This document shows positions 24,571-30,773 of a stretch of DNA of 33,501 bases, one piece after another. Positions within the stretch are counted from its first letter, which is position 1. Each line of letters begins with the position of its first letter. The stretch comes from a virus. Position numbers and translations under genes: made by a program. The notes beneath the pieces are model-generated. The model searched no databases. It saw only the letters and a program-made list of their open reading frames with translations, and was not told the origin of the DNA. The DNA lies in IMG/VR virus record IMGVR_UViG_3300046804_006495, positions 1-33,501 of that record; one strand, given 5' to 3'.

Positions 24571-24609
24571 AAAAACGAAGGGGATGTTTCTGTTTCCAAG
24601 CACATCCCC
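24571..24609 (-). terminator. Intrinsic terminator after the tmRNA gene
   Basis: On the minus strand GGGGATGT (24609-24602) and ACATCCCC (24587-24580) form an 8-bp stem with a 14-base loop, followed by TTCGTTTTT. It separates the tmRNA transcription unit from the endolysin operon. Confidence 0.85.
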
Positions 24610-24872
24610 AAAAGCTCAGGCAATTGCGCTGTTAGGCAGCAAGAGCCATTTCGTAATCGCTATCATTGGCGTTTACTTGGTTTTGCTCTGCTTACGGCAG
24701 TCGCCTCTCGGGTTGCCATAATGCCATACTCCCTGCCCGTCGAGACCAATTCAGGCCCATCAGAAGCACACTGTCCAGATATTAGTGAGGGCCTCTGTGG
24801 GACAATCAGTGTGCTTTTGGTGGACCTGCCCGGAATCGAACCGGGGTCCGAACAGCTTTCTTTCACTACAGT
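24610..24872 (-). ncRNA. ssrA: Permuted two-piece tmRNA
   Basis: The acceptor piece comes first in the gene. TTCGGAC, a T stem/loop CCCGG-TTCGATT-CCGGG, acceptor CAGGTCC and an encoded ACCA end at 24818. After a 59-base intervening segment, the coding piece begins at 24758 with GGGCCTGAATTGG, TCTCGACGGG. GGGCCTG pairs with CAGGTCC over all seven positions with a G3.U70 wobble, the alanine identity element. The tag reads GCC (resume codon, 24670) to TAA 24632-24634: ANDSDYEMALAA. AAGCACACTG (24816-24807) and CAGTGTGCTT (24773-24764) in the intervening segment pair over 10 bp, extending the acceptor stem as in permuted precursors. The outer ends are approximate; the 5' end may begin just after the upstream small gene. 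Confidence 0.92.
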
Positions 24873-25040
24873 TTACAACCATTCCCACTTCGTTGAGTCA
24901 AGCTCTGTCCGACTATGAGCCCAACTAATAGCTTGATCCTTTGTTTCAAATACAGGACTGGCTAACGTGTCCTCGCTGTTTACAAAATACCAAATGTCAA
25001 CAGCTCCTACACCATCATTATACTTTATTAGTTTTAACAT
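24873..25040 (-). CDS. Small hypothetical protein (55 aa) upstream of tmRNA
   Basis: This short gene runs from ATG 25040 to TAA 24873. The protein starts MLKLIKYNDGVGAVDIWYFV and ends in STKWEWL; a VFETKDQAISWA helix lies in the middle. Its amino-acid composition and the fit between the 178-aa gene and the tmRNA acceptor piece suggest it is real, although the ribosome-binding site is weak. It looks like a small alpha/beta protein with no known motif. Its stop codon is at the likely 5' boundary of the tmRNA acceptor piece. Confidence 0.6.
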   Translation of the reverse strand: MLKLIKYNDGVGAVDIWYFVNSEDTLASPVFETKDQAISWAHSRTELDSTKWEWL

Positions 25041-25068
25041 ATAAGTTCAACATCCATTAATATGTTTG

Positions 25069-25605
25069 TTACTTATCTAAAAGAATTGGTGTAGGGCGTT
25101 TAGACCATTTAGCGAGGTGATCTTTACCATATCTGTAGTAGTTGTGATATGATCGTAAAGAATCTCCTTCTACCTTGTATTCGTCGGGCATAGCAGGTGT
25201 TGGCTCTGTAAATTGCCCGATTTTAATATTTCCAGGTAGAAATTTTAAATACTCAATCAGCTCGCTTGTCTTGTGCGTCCGACCATACCGATAGCTATAC
25301 TCATCGATCAAATTGCAAAACAATGTGTATAACCACGAATAGTTCTTATCACACTGCCTCGTCCATATCGCAGAAGGATGCTTAACGTGTGCAGCTTGAT
25401 ACAATACATCCTCTCTATAGTCCGACAGCTTCCACCTGACAACCTTACGACCATTAACGTTTGTAGTTAAGTATTGGTCTCCATCTAAGATTCTATGAGT
25501 AGTAGAGAGTAACTGAGCATACTCAACAATCATCTTCACACAATGCTTGTCGTTGTGCATACGAGCACATGCAACAGGATCAAGGTGAAGATAAAAAATA
25601 TTCAT
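25069..25605 (-). CDS. Conserved phage protein of unknown function
   Basis: This 178-aa protein has the pattern MNIFYLHLDPVACARMHNDK, H, KMIVEYAQLLSTTHR near the N-terminus, HPSAIWTRQ around 77 and YRYGKDHLAKW at the end. Similar His/Lys-rich small proteins occur in many large tailed phages without assigned function. The conserved His and Lys residues could be catalytic, but I cannot name a reaction. It overlaps the 63-aa gene by four bases (ATGA), and the pair belongs to the transcription unit that also holds the tmRNA. Confidence 0.65.
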   Translation of the reverse strand: MNIFYLHLDPVACARMHNDKHCVKMIVEYAQLLSTTHRILDGDQYLTTNVNGRKVVRWKLSDYREDVLYQAAHVKHPSAIWTRQCDKNYSWLYTLFCNLIDEYSYRYGRTHKTSELIEYLKFLPGNIKIGQFTEPTPAMPDEYKVEGDSLRSYHNYYRYGKDHLAKWSKRPTPILLDK

Positions 25606-25793
25606 GCTGTTAGTTCTAAATTAAACTTGTCGGCCTCAGAACCAGAAACGTAACGACCATCGACATACGAATTCCAAAACATTCTAGGTTTAGAAAGTTC
25701 TTTGAAATACATATTCTCATTCCACCGACGGATCTGATATGTGTTAAAATCTTCGTCTGGATAGCGAGCTGGATTAAACGGATGGGTCTTCAT
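25602..25793 (-). CDS. Small hypothetical protein (63 aa)
   Basis: The protein is polar and aromatic (YQIRRWNENMYFKELS, FWNSYVDGRYVSGSE), with no membrane segment or known motif. It has a strong AGGAGG ribosome-binding site 4 bases before the ATG and is the first gene behind the sigma70-like promoter at 25827-25855, so it is probably expressed early. Confidence 0.65.
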   Translation of the reverse strand: MKTHPFNPARYPDEDFNTYQIRRWNENMYFKELSKPRMFWNSYVDGRYVSGSEADKFNLELTA

Positions 25794-25826
25794 ACTACCT
25801 CCTATAACTTTTCCCTGACAGCAGGA

Positions 25827-25855
25827 TTATATTGAGCTGCAAAAATAAAGTCAAC
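25827..25855 (-). promoter_or_regulatory. Sigma70-like promoter of the tmRNA operon
   Basis: On the minus strand TTGACT (25855-25850), 17 bases, TATAAT (25832-25827). The -35 box directly follows the T-run of the preceding terminator. It is the only clear promoter in front of the 63-aa, 178-aa and 55-aa genes and the tmRNA. Confidence 0.85.
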
Positions 25856-25856
25856 A

Positions 25857-25886
25857 AAAAAAGCCACGCGCCTTTCGACGCGTGGC
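25857..25886 (-). terminator. Intrinsic terminator after the DUF932 gene
   Basis: On the minus strand GCCACGCG (25886-25879), an 8-base loop, CGCGTGGC (25870-25863), then six T. It is GC-rich against the AT-rich background. Confidence 0.92.
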
Positions 25887-25899
25887 AATGTTACTACAA

Positions 25900-26859
25900 T
25901 TAAGCCGCGTTAGCGTACTCGACTGCAGTTTCGAGAGCTTTGATCTTGAGGTTACGGTTCTGACCAAACCAAGCAGACTTGATACGAGTGTCATTTGTAC
26001 GACCAATCTCGTGGTCAGTCAGGAACGTGACAGCGTTAAACGCGTTCCACCACGTGCCACGAGCAAACTCAGCACCAGGTTGCGCTTCAACGATCTCAAG
26101 AGCACGAACAGCAGACTTCGACAACTCCTTCTTGCTGTTCTCCTTCTGAGTAATCACAGGGAACACATTACCCATGTATTCCTTGAGCTTCTGCTCGGTA
26201 TACTTTTTGACACCGAGGAACTCAGCCATTTCCTTATACTTGGCGAGCTTGCGGGTTGCGATGCCGAGAGTCTCCTTAGCAGTGTCAGCATCAAAAGCAC
26301 GACGGTGAGACTGTTTGAACACTTGCTCAGACTTAGAGTTAATAGCGAGTGTTAGGGTGTTGTTGCACACAACACGGATCGGAGTGAAACGAATGTCGAT
26401 CCCTTGACCAAATTTGTGCGGGTTCGTGAACAGGAGATATGACTCAACGGTATCCTTCTTGAACACGGTGAACCCATCATTGACCTTGGCAAGCGCCCAC
26501 ACGATACGACCACCATCAAGCGAACCAGCCGTATGCATCTGCATGTCACCAGCTTCAACGAACTCACGGAAGAACTCGAACGCTTCCTCGTTCTGCACGG
26601 GGTTCCACTCGTTCGACACAACGCCAAGAACCTTATGATCGGTCATACGAGTGAGGGCAGACCAACCGACAGAAACCTTCTTACCATCGATTGTTGAGTA
26701 CGCGGGGATCTTTTCAACTTGCCAATCAAGGTCTGCCGCTTTCAACATCTGGTCAGTAGACAGATCAGCAGGGACTTCCTTGCCAAGGCCATGCCACGGC
26801 AATTCGCCGGCGTAGGCCATCTTTGCAACACCATTTACAATTTCAATATTGTGTGCCAT
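25900..26859 (-). CDS. DUF932 / phage-plasmid-like protein
   Basis: This 319-aa protein matches the phage/plasmid-like (TIGR03299-type, DUF932) family: GELPWHGLGKEVPADLSTDQ, then a VVSNEWNPVQNEEAFEFF segment, ALAKV, RVVCNNTLTLA (residues ~168-178) and GTWWNAFNAVTFLTDHE near the end. The family is widespread on phages and plasmids and its function is unknown. It has its own promoter (26900-26928) and terminator, so it is a single-gene unit, probably early and strongly expressed. Its codon use looks slightly more GC-rich than the structural genes. Confidence 0.88.
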   Translation of the reverse strand: MAHNIEIVNGVAKMAYAGELPWHGLGKEVPADLSTDQMLKAADLDWQVEKIPAYSTIDGKKVSVGWSALTRMTDHKVLGVVSNEWNPVQNEEAFEFFREFVEAGDMQMHTAGSLDGGRIVWALAKVNDGFTVFKKDTVESYLLFTNPHKFGQGIDIRFTPIRVVCNNTLTLAINSKSEQVFKQSHRRAFDADTAKETLGIATRKLAKYKEMAEFLGVKKYTEQKLKEYMGNVFPVITQKENSKKELSKSAVRALEIVEAQPGAEFARGTWWNAFNAVTFLTDHEIGRTNDTRIKSAWFGQNRNLKIKALETAVEYANAA

Positions 26860-26899
26860 AATATAATCTCCAGTTGTTTATCAATTCACTACATTGACA

Positions 26900-26928
26900 A
26901 TTCTAGACTTTTTATGAAAAAAAGTCAA
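26900..26928 (-). promoter_or_regulatory. Sigma70-like promoter of the DUF932 gene
   Basis: On the minus strand TTGACT (26928-26923), 17 bases, TAGAAT (26905-26900), about 40 bases before the ATG, which has a GGAG ribosome-binding site. Confidence 0.8.
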
Positions 26929-26935
26929 CCCGCTA

Positions 26936-27697
26936 CTAAATTGAATAAGAACCACTTATCTGAGCATAATGTATTGTAATTGGTTCGTTGTTGCTCCACC
27001 CACTATCAAGATTAACGTTCATATTAATTGATAACATGTGGTCTGTTCTAGATATTTTGCCTGTATTCCACTGGCCTGTGTATCCCCAACTCCATCCACC
27101 AGTATCACCAAGCGATACAGCATTTGATAGTGAATAGCTTTGTGTTACTGTGCCTGTTTTTATACGGCTACCGCTATAAGATCCACTGTCTAGAGATATT
27201 AGACCGTTCTGATTACTATAGTCACTAAATGATTGAAACGGATAGCCGGCTGGCTTGATACCAAAAATCAAACCAAAATTAGTGTCTATTCCATCTACCT
27301 TATAACTATCCCAGGTTAGACCGATTGTTAGTGTTAAATTTTGTGTTTGAATGCTAGCGTTGGCATATGCCGTTGTATCATAGATGTCAACATCGAGAGA
27401 TCCACAGTTGTACTGCAGATCATCAACAACTCTAGGAACATAGTACGACGTATTTCCCGACCATTTGATAAACTCTGTGGAGAACCCTATCGATCGGCTA
27501 CGCGACGGAACGACTTGTCCGCTGTTGTAGGTTTTTGTCCTGCTTTTGTTGCGAAGATTGTCAAACGTTACTGTGCCTGATGTTTGGTCTGCCAGACGTC
27601 GTACTTTTTCTTCGTTGAGAGACATCGAAGCTGTAGATGACCTGCCTAACTCCGTGTTAACATCGCCTGCTGTTATTGTGCTTGAAGGGGTAGTCAT
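26936..27697 (-). CDS. Putative virion/fibre-type protein
   Basis: In this 253-aa protein the N-terminal 50 residues show the pattern ITAGDVNTELGRSSTASMSL, VRRLADQTSGTV, F.NLRNKS, which recurs in phage tail fibre and minor structural proteins. The rest is Ser/Thr/Gly/Tyr-rich, probably all-beta, with a C-terminal SINMNVNLDSGW segment. It sits away from the baseplate operon among accessory genes, so it could be a receptor-binding, decoration or head-fibre protein. The gene has an AGGAGG ribosome-binding site that can be sequestered in a hairpin (27702-27728). Confidence 0.55.
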   Translation of the reverse strand: MTTPSSTITAGDVNTELGRSSTASMSLNEEKVRRLADQTSGTVTFDNLRNKSRTKTYNSGQVVPSRSRSIGFSTEFIKWSGNTSYYVPRVVDDLQYNCGSLDVDIYDTTAYANASIQTQNLTLTIGLTWDSYKVDGIDTNFGLIFGIKPAGYPFQSFSDYSNQNGLISLDSGSYSGSRIKTGTVTQSYSLSNAVSLGDTGGWSWGYTGQWNTGKISRTDHMLSINMNVNLDSGWSNNEPITIHYAQISGSYSI

Positions 27698-27701
27698 AAG
27701 T

Positions 27702-27728
27702 CCTCCTAATTTTTAGGTATTTAGGAGG
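27702..27728 (-). promoter_or_regulatory. Hairpin that hides the ribosome-binding site of the 253-aa gene
   Basis: On the minus strand CCTCCTAA (27728-27721), an 11-base loop, TTAGGAGG (27709-27702). The 3' arm is the AGGAGG ribosome-binding site placed 4-5 bases before the ATG, and the 5' arm is its perfect complement. There is no T-run, so it is not a terminator. CTAAATA at 27724-27718 overlaps the 5' arm and weakly resembles the late promoter. Confidence 0.65.
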
Positions 27729-27736
27729 ATTTGACA

Positions 27737-28024
27737 CTAAGGATAAACTTGTTCTAACAATTTACCGAGAACTTTACGGGTTTCGCGATCATTAGCACCA
27801 TACACACTAAACGTTTCCATCAAATCATCCATAAAGTTTGATAACCGCTCTTTGGTCATGCCTTGATTATAGCCTTGATTGAAACGATTGTTGAGGTAAG
27901 AAGCCACCTTTTCAATTGTGTGGCGAGGAAATGATTCTGTATACAGATCCCATTGTTGAGCTGACAAATTAACATTAACGGCTGAAGAAATACGAACGTT
28001 CGGATCAAGATTAAAGATGTTCAT
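27737..28024 (-). CDS. Small hypothetical protein (95 aa)
   Basis: The protein is soluble and mostly helical (HTIEKVASYLNNRF, TKERLSNFMDDLMETF, RETRKVLGKLLEQVYP) with no known motif. An AAGGAC ribosome-binding site precedes the ATG. It lies 3 bases after the membrane protein gene and belongs to the unit started by the 28253-28281 promoter. Confidence 0.65.
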   Translation of the reverse strand: MNIFNLDPNVRISSAVNVNLSAQQWDLYTESFPRHTIEKVASYLNNRFNQGYNQGMTKERLSNFMDDLMETFSVYGANDRETRKVLGKLLEQVYP

Positions 28025-28027
28025 AAT

Positions 28028-28219
28028 TTAGTCCTTTTTATTCCATAAACGAATAAACGCGAGCCCTGCATACGTAGCTCCAACACTAAAAGAGATCAGA
28101 TCATACCAGTAATGATACCATTCATAGAACACAATATCCACAGCAACTTGAACAAACGAATATGTAAATGCAAAAACAGCAAACCAGTGTAACCACAACC
28201 AGACAATCCTGCTGTTCAT
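28028..28219 (-). CDS. Small membrane protein (63 aa)
   Basis: The start is placed at ATG 28219 because AAGAGGATA lies just before it; a longer frame to 28267 overlaps the promoter -10 box. The protein has two hydrophobic segments (about residues 3-27 and 37-57) rich in Trp, Tyr and Phe, and ends in KKD. No family is recognised. It is the first gene behind a sigma70-like promoter. Confidence 0.65.
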   Translation of the reverse strand: MNSRIVWLWLHWFAVFAFTYSFVQVAVDIVFYEWYHYWYDLISFSVGATYAGLAFIRLWNKKD

Positions 28220-28252
28220 ATTATCCTCTTTAAGGTTTCGAGCAACATCAAC

Positions 28253-28281
28253 ATTGTAACATGACAATGAAAATATATCAA
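28253..28281 (-). promoter_or_regulatory. Sigma70-like promoter of the small-protein unit
   Basis: On the minus strand TTGATA (28281-28276), 17 bases, TACAAT (28258-28253). It lies directly behind the terminator at 28286-28310 and about 34 bases before the membrane-protein ATG. Confidence 0.7.
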
Positions 28282-28285
28282 CAAT

Positions 28286-28310
28286 AAAAAAGGCCCCGAA
28301 GGGCCTTTTT
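28286..28310 (-). terminator. Strong intrinsic terminator (bidirectional)
   Basis: On the minus strand GGCCC-TTCG-GGGCC, flanked by A5 and T6 runs that extend the stem. It ends the heptose/secreted-peptide operon one base after the 64-aa gene. The symmetric A/T tracts would also work on the plus strand. Confidence 0.93.
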
Positions 28311-28311
28311 G

Positions 28312-28506
28312 TTACTTCTTTGGTTCTTCCTTCTTCACTTCCTTCTTTGGCTCTTCTTTCTTAGCCGGCTCTTTTTTAGGAGCATCCTTCTTCGCTTCAA
28401 CTTTTGGAGGCTCAGGCTTCTTCACTTCCTTCTTTGGTTCTTGACCAAAAACAGGAATGGTAAGACCTAACGCAACAGCACCAGCAATAAGCATATTCGA
28501 CTTCAT
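28312..28506 (-). CDS. Secreted or periplasmic Lys/Pro/Glu-rich peptide (64 aa)
   Basis: Residues 1-22 form a clear signal peptide (MKSNMLIAGAVALGLTIPVFGQ). The remaining ~42 residues are only K, E, P, V, A and D in repeats of the type KKEPKKEVKKEEPKK. An AAGGAG ribosome-binding site precedes the ATG. Such a chain is unstructured, with long alternating charge. It is the last gene behind the heptose operon, just before the terminator. It could bind LPS, peptidoglycan or DNA in the periplasm; no function is known to me. Confidence 0.7.
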   Translation of the reverse strand: MKSNMLIAGAVALGLTIPVFGQEPKKEVKKPEPPKVEAKKDAPKKEPAKKEEPKKEVKKEEPKK

Positions 28507-28517
28507 GTTTTTCTCCT

Positions 28518-29504
28518 TTAGCAGTTTGTTACAACTTCACTTCCTTTTTCGTAAAATTGAAAATCATATATTTTACACTCAGTACCTTCTGTCACAGCAC
28601 TCATAACATCACTACGCTTATCTTTTTTAACGTAAAAGATAAAAAAACCGCCTCCGCCAGCACCTAACAACTTACCACCCAAAGCGCCAGCTTCAATAGC
28701 CTTATTATAAACACTATCAAAATAATCATTACTAATAGACTCTACAATTGTTTTCTTAGTTTGCCATCCCTCATGAAACAGATGACCAATGTCATCAAAC
28801 TGTCCATGCAGAATACTATTGTAGGCTTGATACGCTTTGTCTCTATTAGCCCTAACCTTATCAAACTTGCTTTTATCTGCAAGTGAGTCACGTTGCTTTT
28901 GAAGAATACTGTTTGCTGCCCTTCCTCTACCACTATAAACAAGAAGTAGGTTTTGATTTAATTCAAACATCTTCTGATCATTAAGATTGATAGGTGTATG
29001 ACTTACGGTATTGTCTGGATGAAATTCGAAAAGATTCATACCACCGTAAGCAGCAGCATACTGATCTTGTTTGCCAATTGGATAACCACAACGATCAATT
29101 TCAATTTCACATGCAACGTCAGCTAGGTATTGCTTTGTAATGTGGCCCCAACGAAGTGTGGCAAGGGCATTAACAAGTCCTACCGTAAAGGTTGAAGAAG
29201 AACCAAGCCCGGATCCCTTTGAAAGGATATCTGATATTGACGCGACAGTAATTTCTTTCTTGTAATTAAAGTACGTAAATGCCTCTTTAGAAATTTCGTG
29301 TTGCATCGTCTCAACATCAGGCGTCTCTTCAATCTTATCGTACATTGCCTTGATTCCGAGGTGAGGAGTGCGATGTACACAAACATATACAAACTTGTCG
29401 ATAGTAACTGACAGAGCTGCTCCTTTTTCTTTCTCATAGAAAGAGCTCATATCACTGCCTCCACTAAAGAGGCTCATTCGGAGAGGTGTCTTAGTGACTA
29501 TCAT
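28518..29504 (-). CDS. hddA: HddA-like GHMP kinase (heptose-7-phosphate kinase)
   Basis: This 328-aa protein belongs to the GHMP kinase superfamily. The N-terminus TKTPLRMSLFSGGSDMSSFY, the ATP-binding loop GSGLGSSST at 97-105 and the C-terminal GALGGKLLGAGGGGFF are all typical of D-glycero-D-manno-heptose-7-phosphate 1-kinases. HddA makes heptose-1,7-bisphosphate, the substrate of GmhB-type phosphatases. Context strongly supports this over fucose/galactose kinases, because the same operon has GmhA and GmhB homologues. It overlaps the transaldolase by four bases (ATGA). Confidence 0.85.
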   Translation of the reverse strand: MIVTKTPLRMSLFSGGSDMSSFYEKEKGAALSVTIDKFVYVCVHRTPHLGIKAMYDKIEETPDVETMQHEISKEAFTYFNYKKEITVASISDILSKGSGLGSSSTFTVGLVNALATLRWGHITKQYLADVACEIEIDRCGYPIGKQDQYAAAYGGMNLFEFHPDNTVSHTPINLNDQKMFELNQNLLLVYSGRGRAANSILQKQRDSLADKSKFDKVRANRDKAYQAYNSILHGQFDDIGHLFHEGWQTKKTIVESISNDYFDSVYNKAIEAGALGGKLLGAGGGGFFIFYVKKDKRSDVMSAVTEGTECKIYDFQFYEKGSEVVTNC

Positions 29505-30238
29505 AGGGTGATCTTAAATCCTGACTTGACAGCATCATTGTAAAACATCTCTACTGTTTCATGAGAATATTCTTCAAGATCTTTACCAAACATATCAAGT
29601 TTTTTAATCATCTGAGGTGTCATTGTAATGATATCGCAACGACATTGTTCTGCTTGAATATAGTTGTATGGCTCACGAGCGGATGCCCACAAAATTTTGA
29701 CTTTATGAGAAAGAAATTTTACATGACCAAGTAATGCGGCGCCATGGCGTACCACTTCCACAGGATCGACTCCAGCGTCAGCAATTCGTCCAGCAAAAAT
29801 AGAGATTATGCCATGAGTGTCGGGGTTAAGTGCTCGAGTAACTTTTTCTACTTGTTCTTTTGTAAAAACAGCAGTGACGTTGCAATTAACATTAATGTCA
29901 GACAATCGACGCACGAGATCATATGTTGGAACTTTTTTTGTGTTCATTACAGGGATCTTAACAAACACACGATACCTCTTCATTGCTCCCCACGATTGAA
30001 TTTTAATTGCTTGATTATACATCCCTTCAATATCATCATCAAACACCTCAAGACTCAAACACGTCTCGGGACGTTTAGCAGCAAGATATTCAATACACTC
30101 TTTAGCAAACTTCTCGTAGTCAGTAACACCAGCCTGTCGCATCAGAGTTGGGTTAGTTGTAAAGCCAGCAATCCTCGGATTGTCTGCAGCCTCTTTGATA
30201 CCCTGCATGTCAGCGCCGTCGGCGAACAATTTAATCAT
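29501..30238 (-). CDS. Transaldolase-family protein
   Basis: In this 245-aa protein the LFADGADMQGIKEAADNPRI start, GFTTNPTLMRQAGV (24-37), FVKIPVMN with Lys94 as the candidate Schiff-base lysine, NCNVTAVFT and ISIFAGRIADAGVDP are all transaldolase/fructose-6-phosphate aldolase motifs. Transaldolase can form sedoheptulose-7-phosphate from fructose-6-phosphate and erythrose-4-phosphate, the direct substrate of the GmhA homologue two genes upstream. Cyanophages carry a TalC of similar size for redirecting pentose metabolism, but here the heptose operon suggests feeding heptose synthesis. It overlaps GmhB by 8 bases. Confidence 0.85.
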   Translation of the reverse strand: MIKLFADGADMQGIKEAADNPRIAGFTTNPTLMRQAGVTDYEKFAKECIEYLAAKRPETCLSLEVFDDDIEGMYNQAIKIQSWGAMKRYRVFVKIPVMNTKKVPTYDLVRRLSDINVNCNVTAVFTKEQVEKVTRALNPDTHGIISIFAGRIADAGVDPVEVVRHGAALLGHVKFLSHKVKILWASAREPYNYIQAEQCRCDIITMTPQMIKKLDMFGKDLEEYSHETVEMFYNDAVKSGFKITL

Positions 30239-30773
30239 AACTAGACTCCTTTTGATTTATTATATAGCATGCTTCAAGTGCATTGGCAACGATGTAATCT
30301 GGTTTTATTGATTTAAATTCCTCTGGGGGTGTGTATGGACCGTTGCTAACATAAAACGTAGTTAGTCCACTTCTGTACCCGCAAACAACATCACGCCAAC
30401 TATCTCCAATAAAAAAACTTTGGTGTCTGTCAATATTGTGTCGTATACAAAGGTCGTCGACCATTCCTGAGTTAGGTTTGTATCCTCTCGAACCACGTTC
30501 CTTGCAATAGGAAATTGAGTCAACACCCAATCGCTCATTAAGAATGGAATGCATCTCGTTAAGTGCTTCTTGTGTCATTAGCTTATCGAGAATATCGGGT
30601 TGGTTAGTAACAACATGAGCTTGATATCCCATTGACTTACATAGCTCTACAGCTGCTTTTGCCTCGGGGAGTATTTCAAATTCTTCTACAAGCCAAGCAG
30701 CCGTATATCGGTCGCCGTGCTTAACCATTTTAGCTAGCACACCATCACGATCAAAAAAGATAGCTTTTACCAC
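30231..30773 (-). CDS. gmhB: GmhB-like HAD phosphatase (heptose bisphosphatase)
   Basis: This 180-aa protein is a HAD hydrolase: FFDRDGVL (Asp8 nucleophile, Asp10 acid/base), VVTNQPDI (motif II), a Lys in RGYKPNSGM (motif III) and FIGDSWRDVVCG (motif IV). It matches the D-glycero-D-manno-heptose-1,7-bisphosphate 7-phosphatase subfamily. The Cys/His zinc loop of E. coli GmhB is not apparent, as only one Cys is present near residue 99. The start is GTG at 30773, overlapping the GmhA stop by 7 bases. Histidinol-phosphatase activity is an alternative, made unlikely by context. Confidence 0.85.
   Translation of the reverse strand: MVKAIFFDRDGVLAKMVKHGDRYTAAWLVEEFEILPEAKAAVELCKSMGYQAHVVTNQPDILDKLMTQEALNEMHSILNERLGVDSISYCKERGSRGYKPNSGMVDDLCIRHNIDRHQSFFIGDSWRDVVCGYRSGLTTFYVSNGPYTPPEEFKSIKPDYIVANALEACYIINQKESSYD

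Noticed and set aside
24553-24603. Longer endolysin start at 24603
   Set aside because: It lies in the terminator stem and has no ribosome-binding site, whereas ATG 24552 has AGAGGAAC correctly spaced and begins just before the membrane anchor.
24818-24900. Ordinary tRNA gene suggested by the T arm and CCA
   Set aside because: No D arm or anticodon arm lies upstream, and the matching 5' half is found 59 bases downstream with a tmRNA tag frame.
24544-24918. Open frames on both strands over the tmRNA (124 aa plus strand; 67 aa minus strand with an SDPGSIPGRST stretch)
   Set aside because: They are translations of the structured RNA gene; the SDPGSIPGR-type peptide is the usual artefact of a T arm.
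27702-27728. Hairpin read as an intrinsic terminator
   Set aside because: No T-run follows; on the minus strand it is followed within five bases by a start codon, so a translational role fits better.
29744-30244. 166-aa plus-strand frame
   Set aside because: It is antisense to the well-supported transaldolase, with no family features and no ribosome-binding site.
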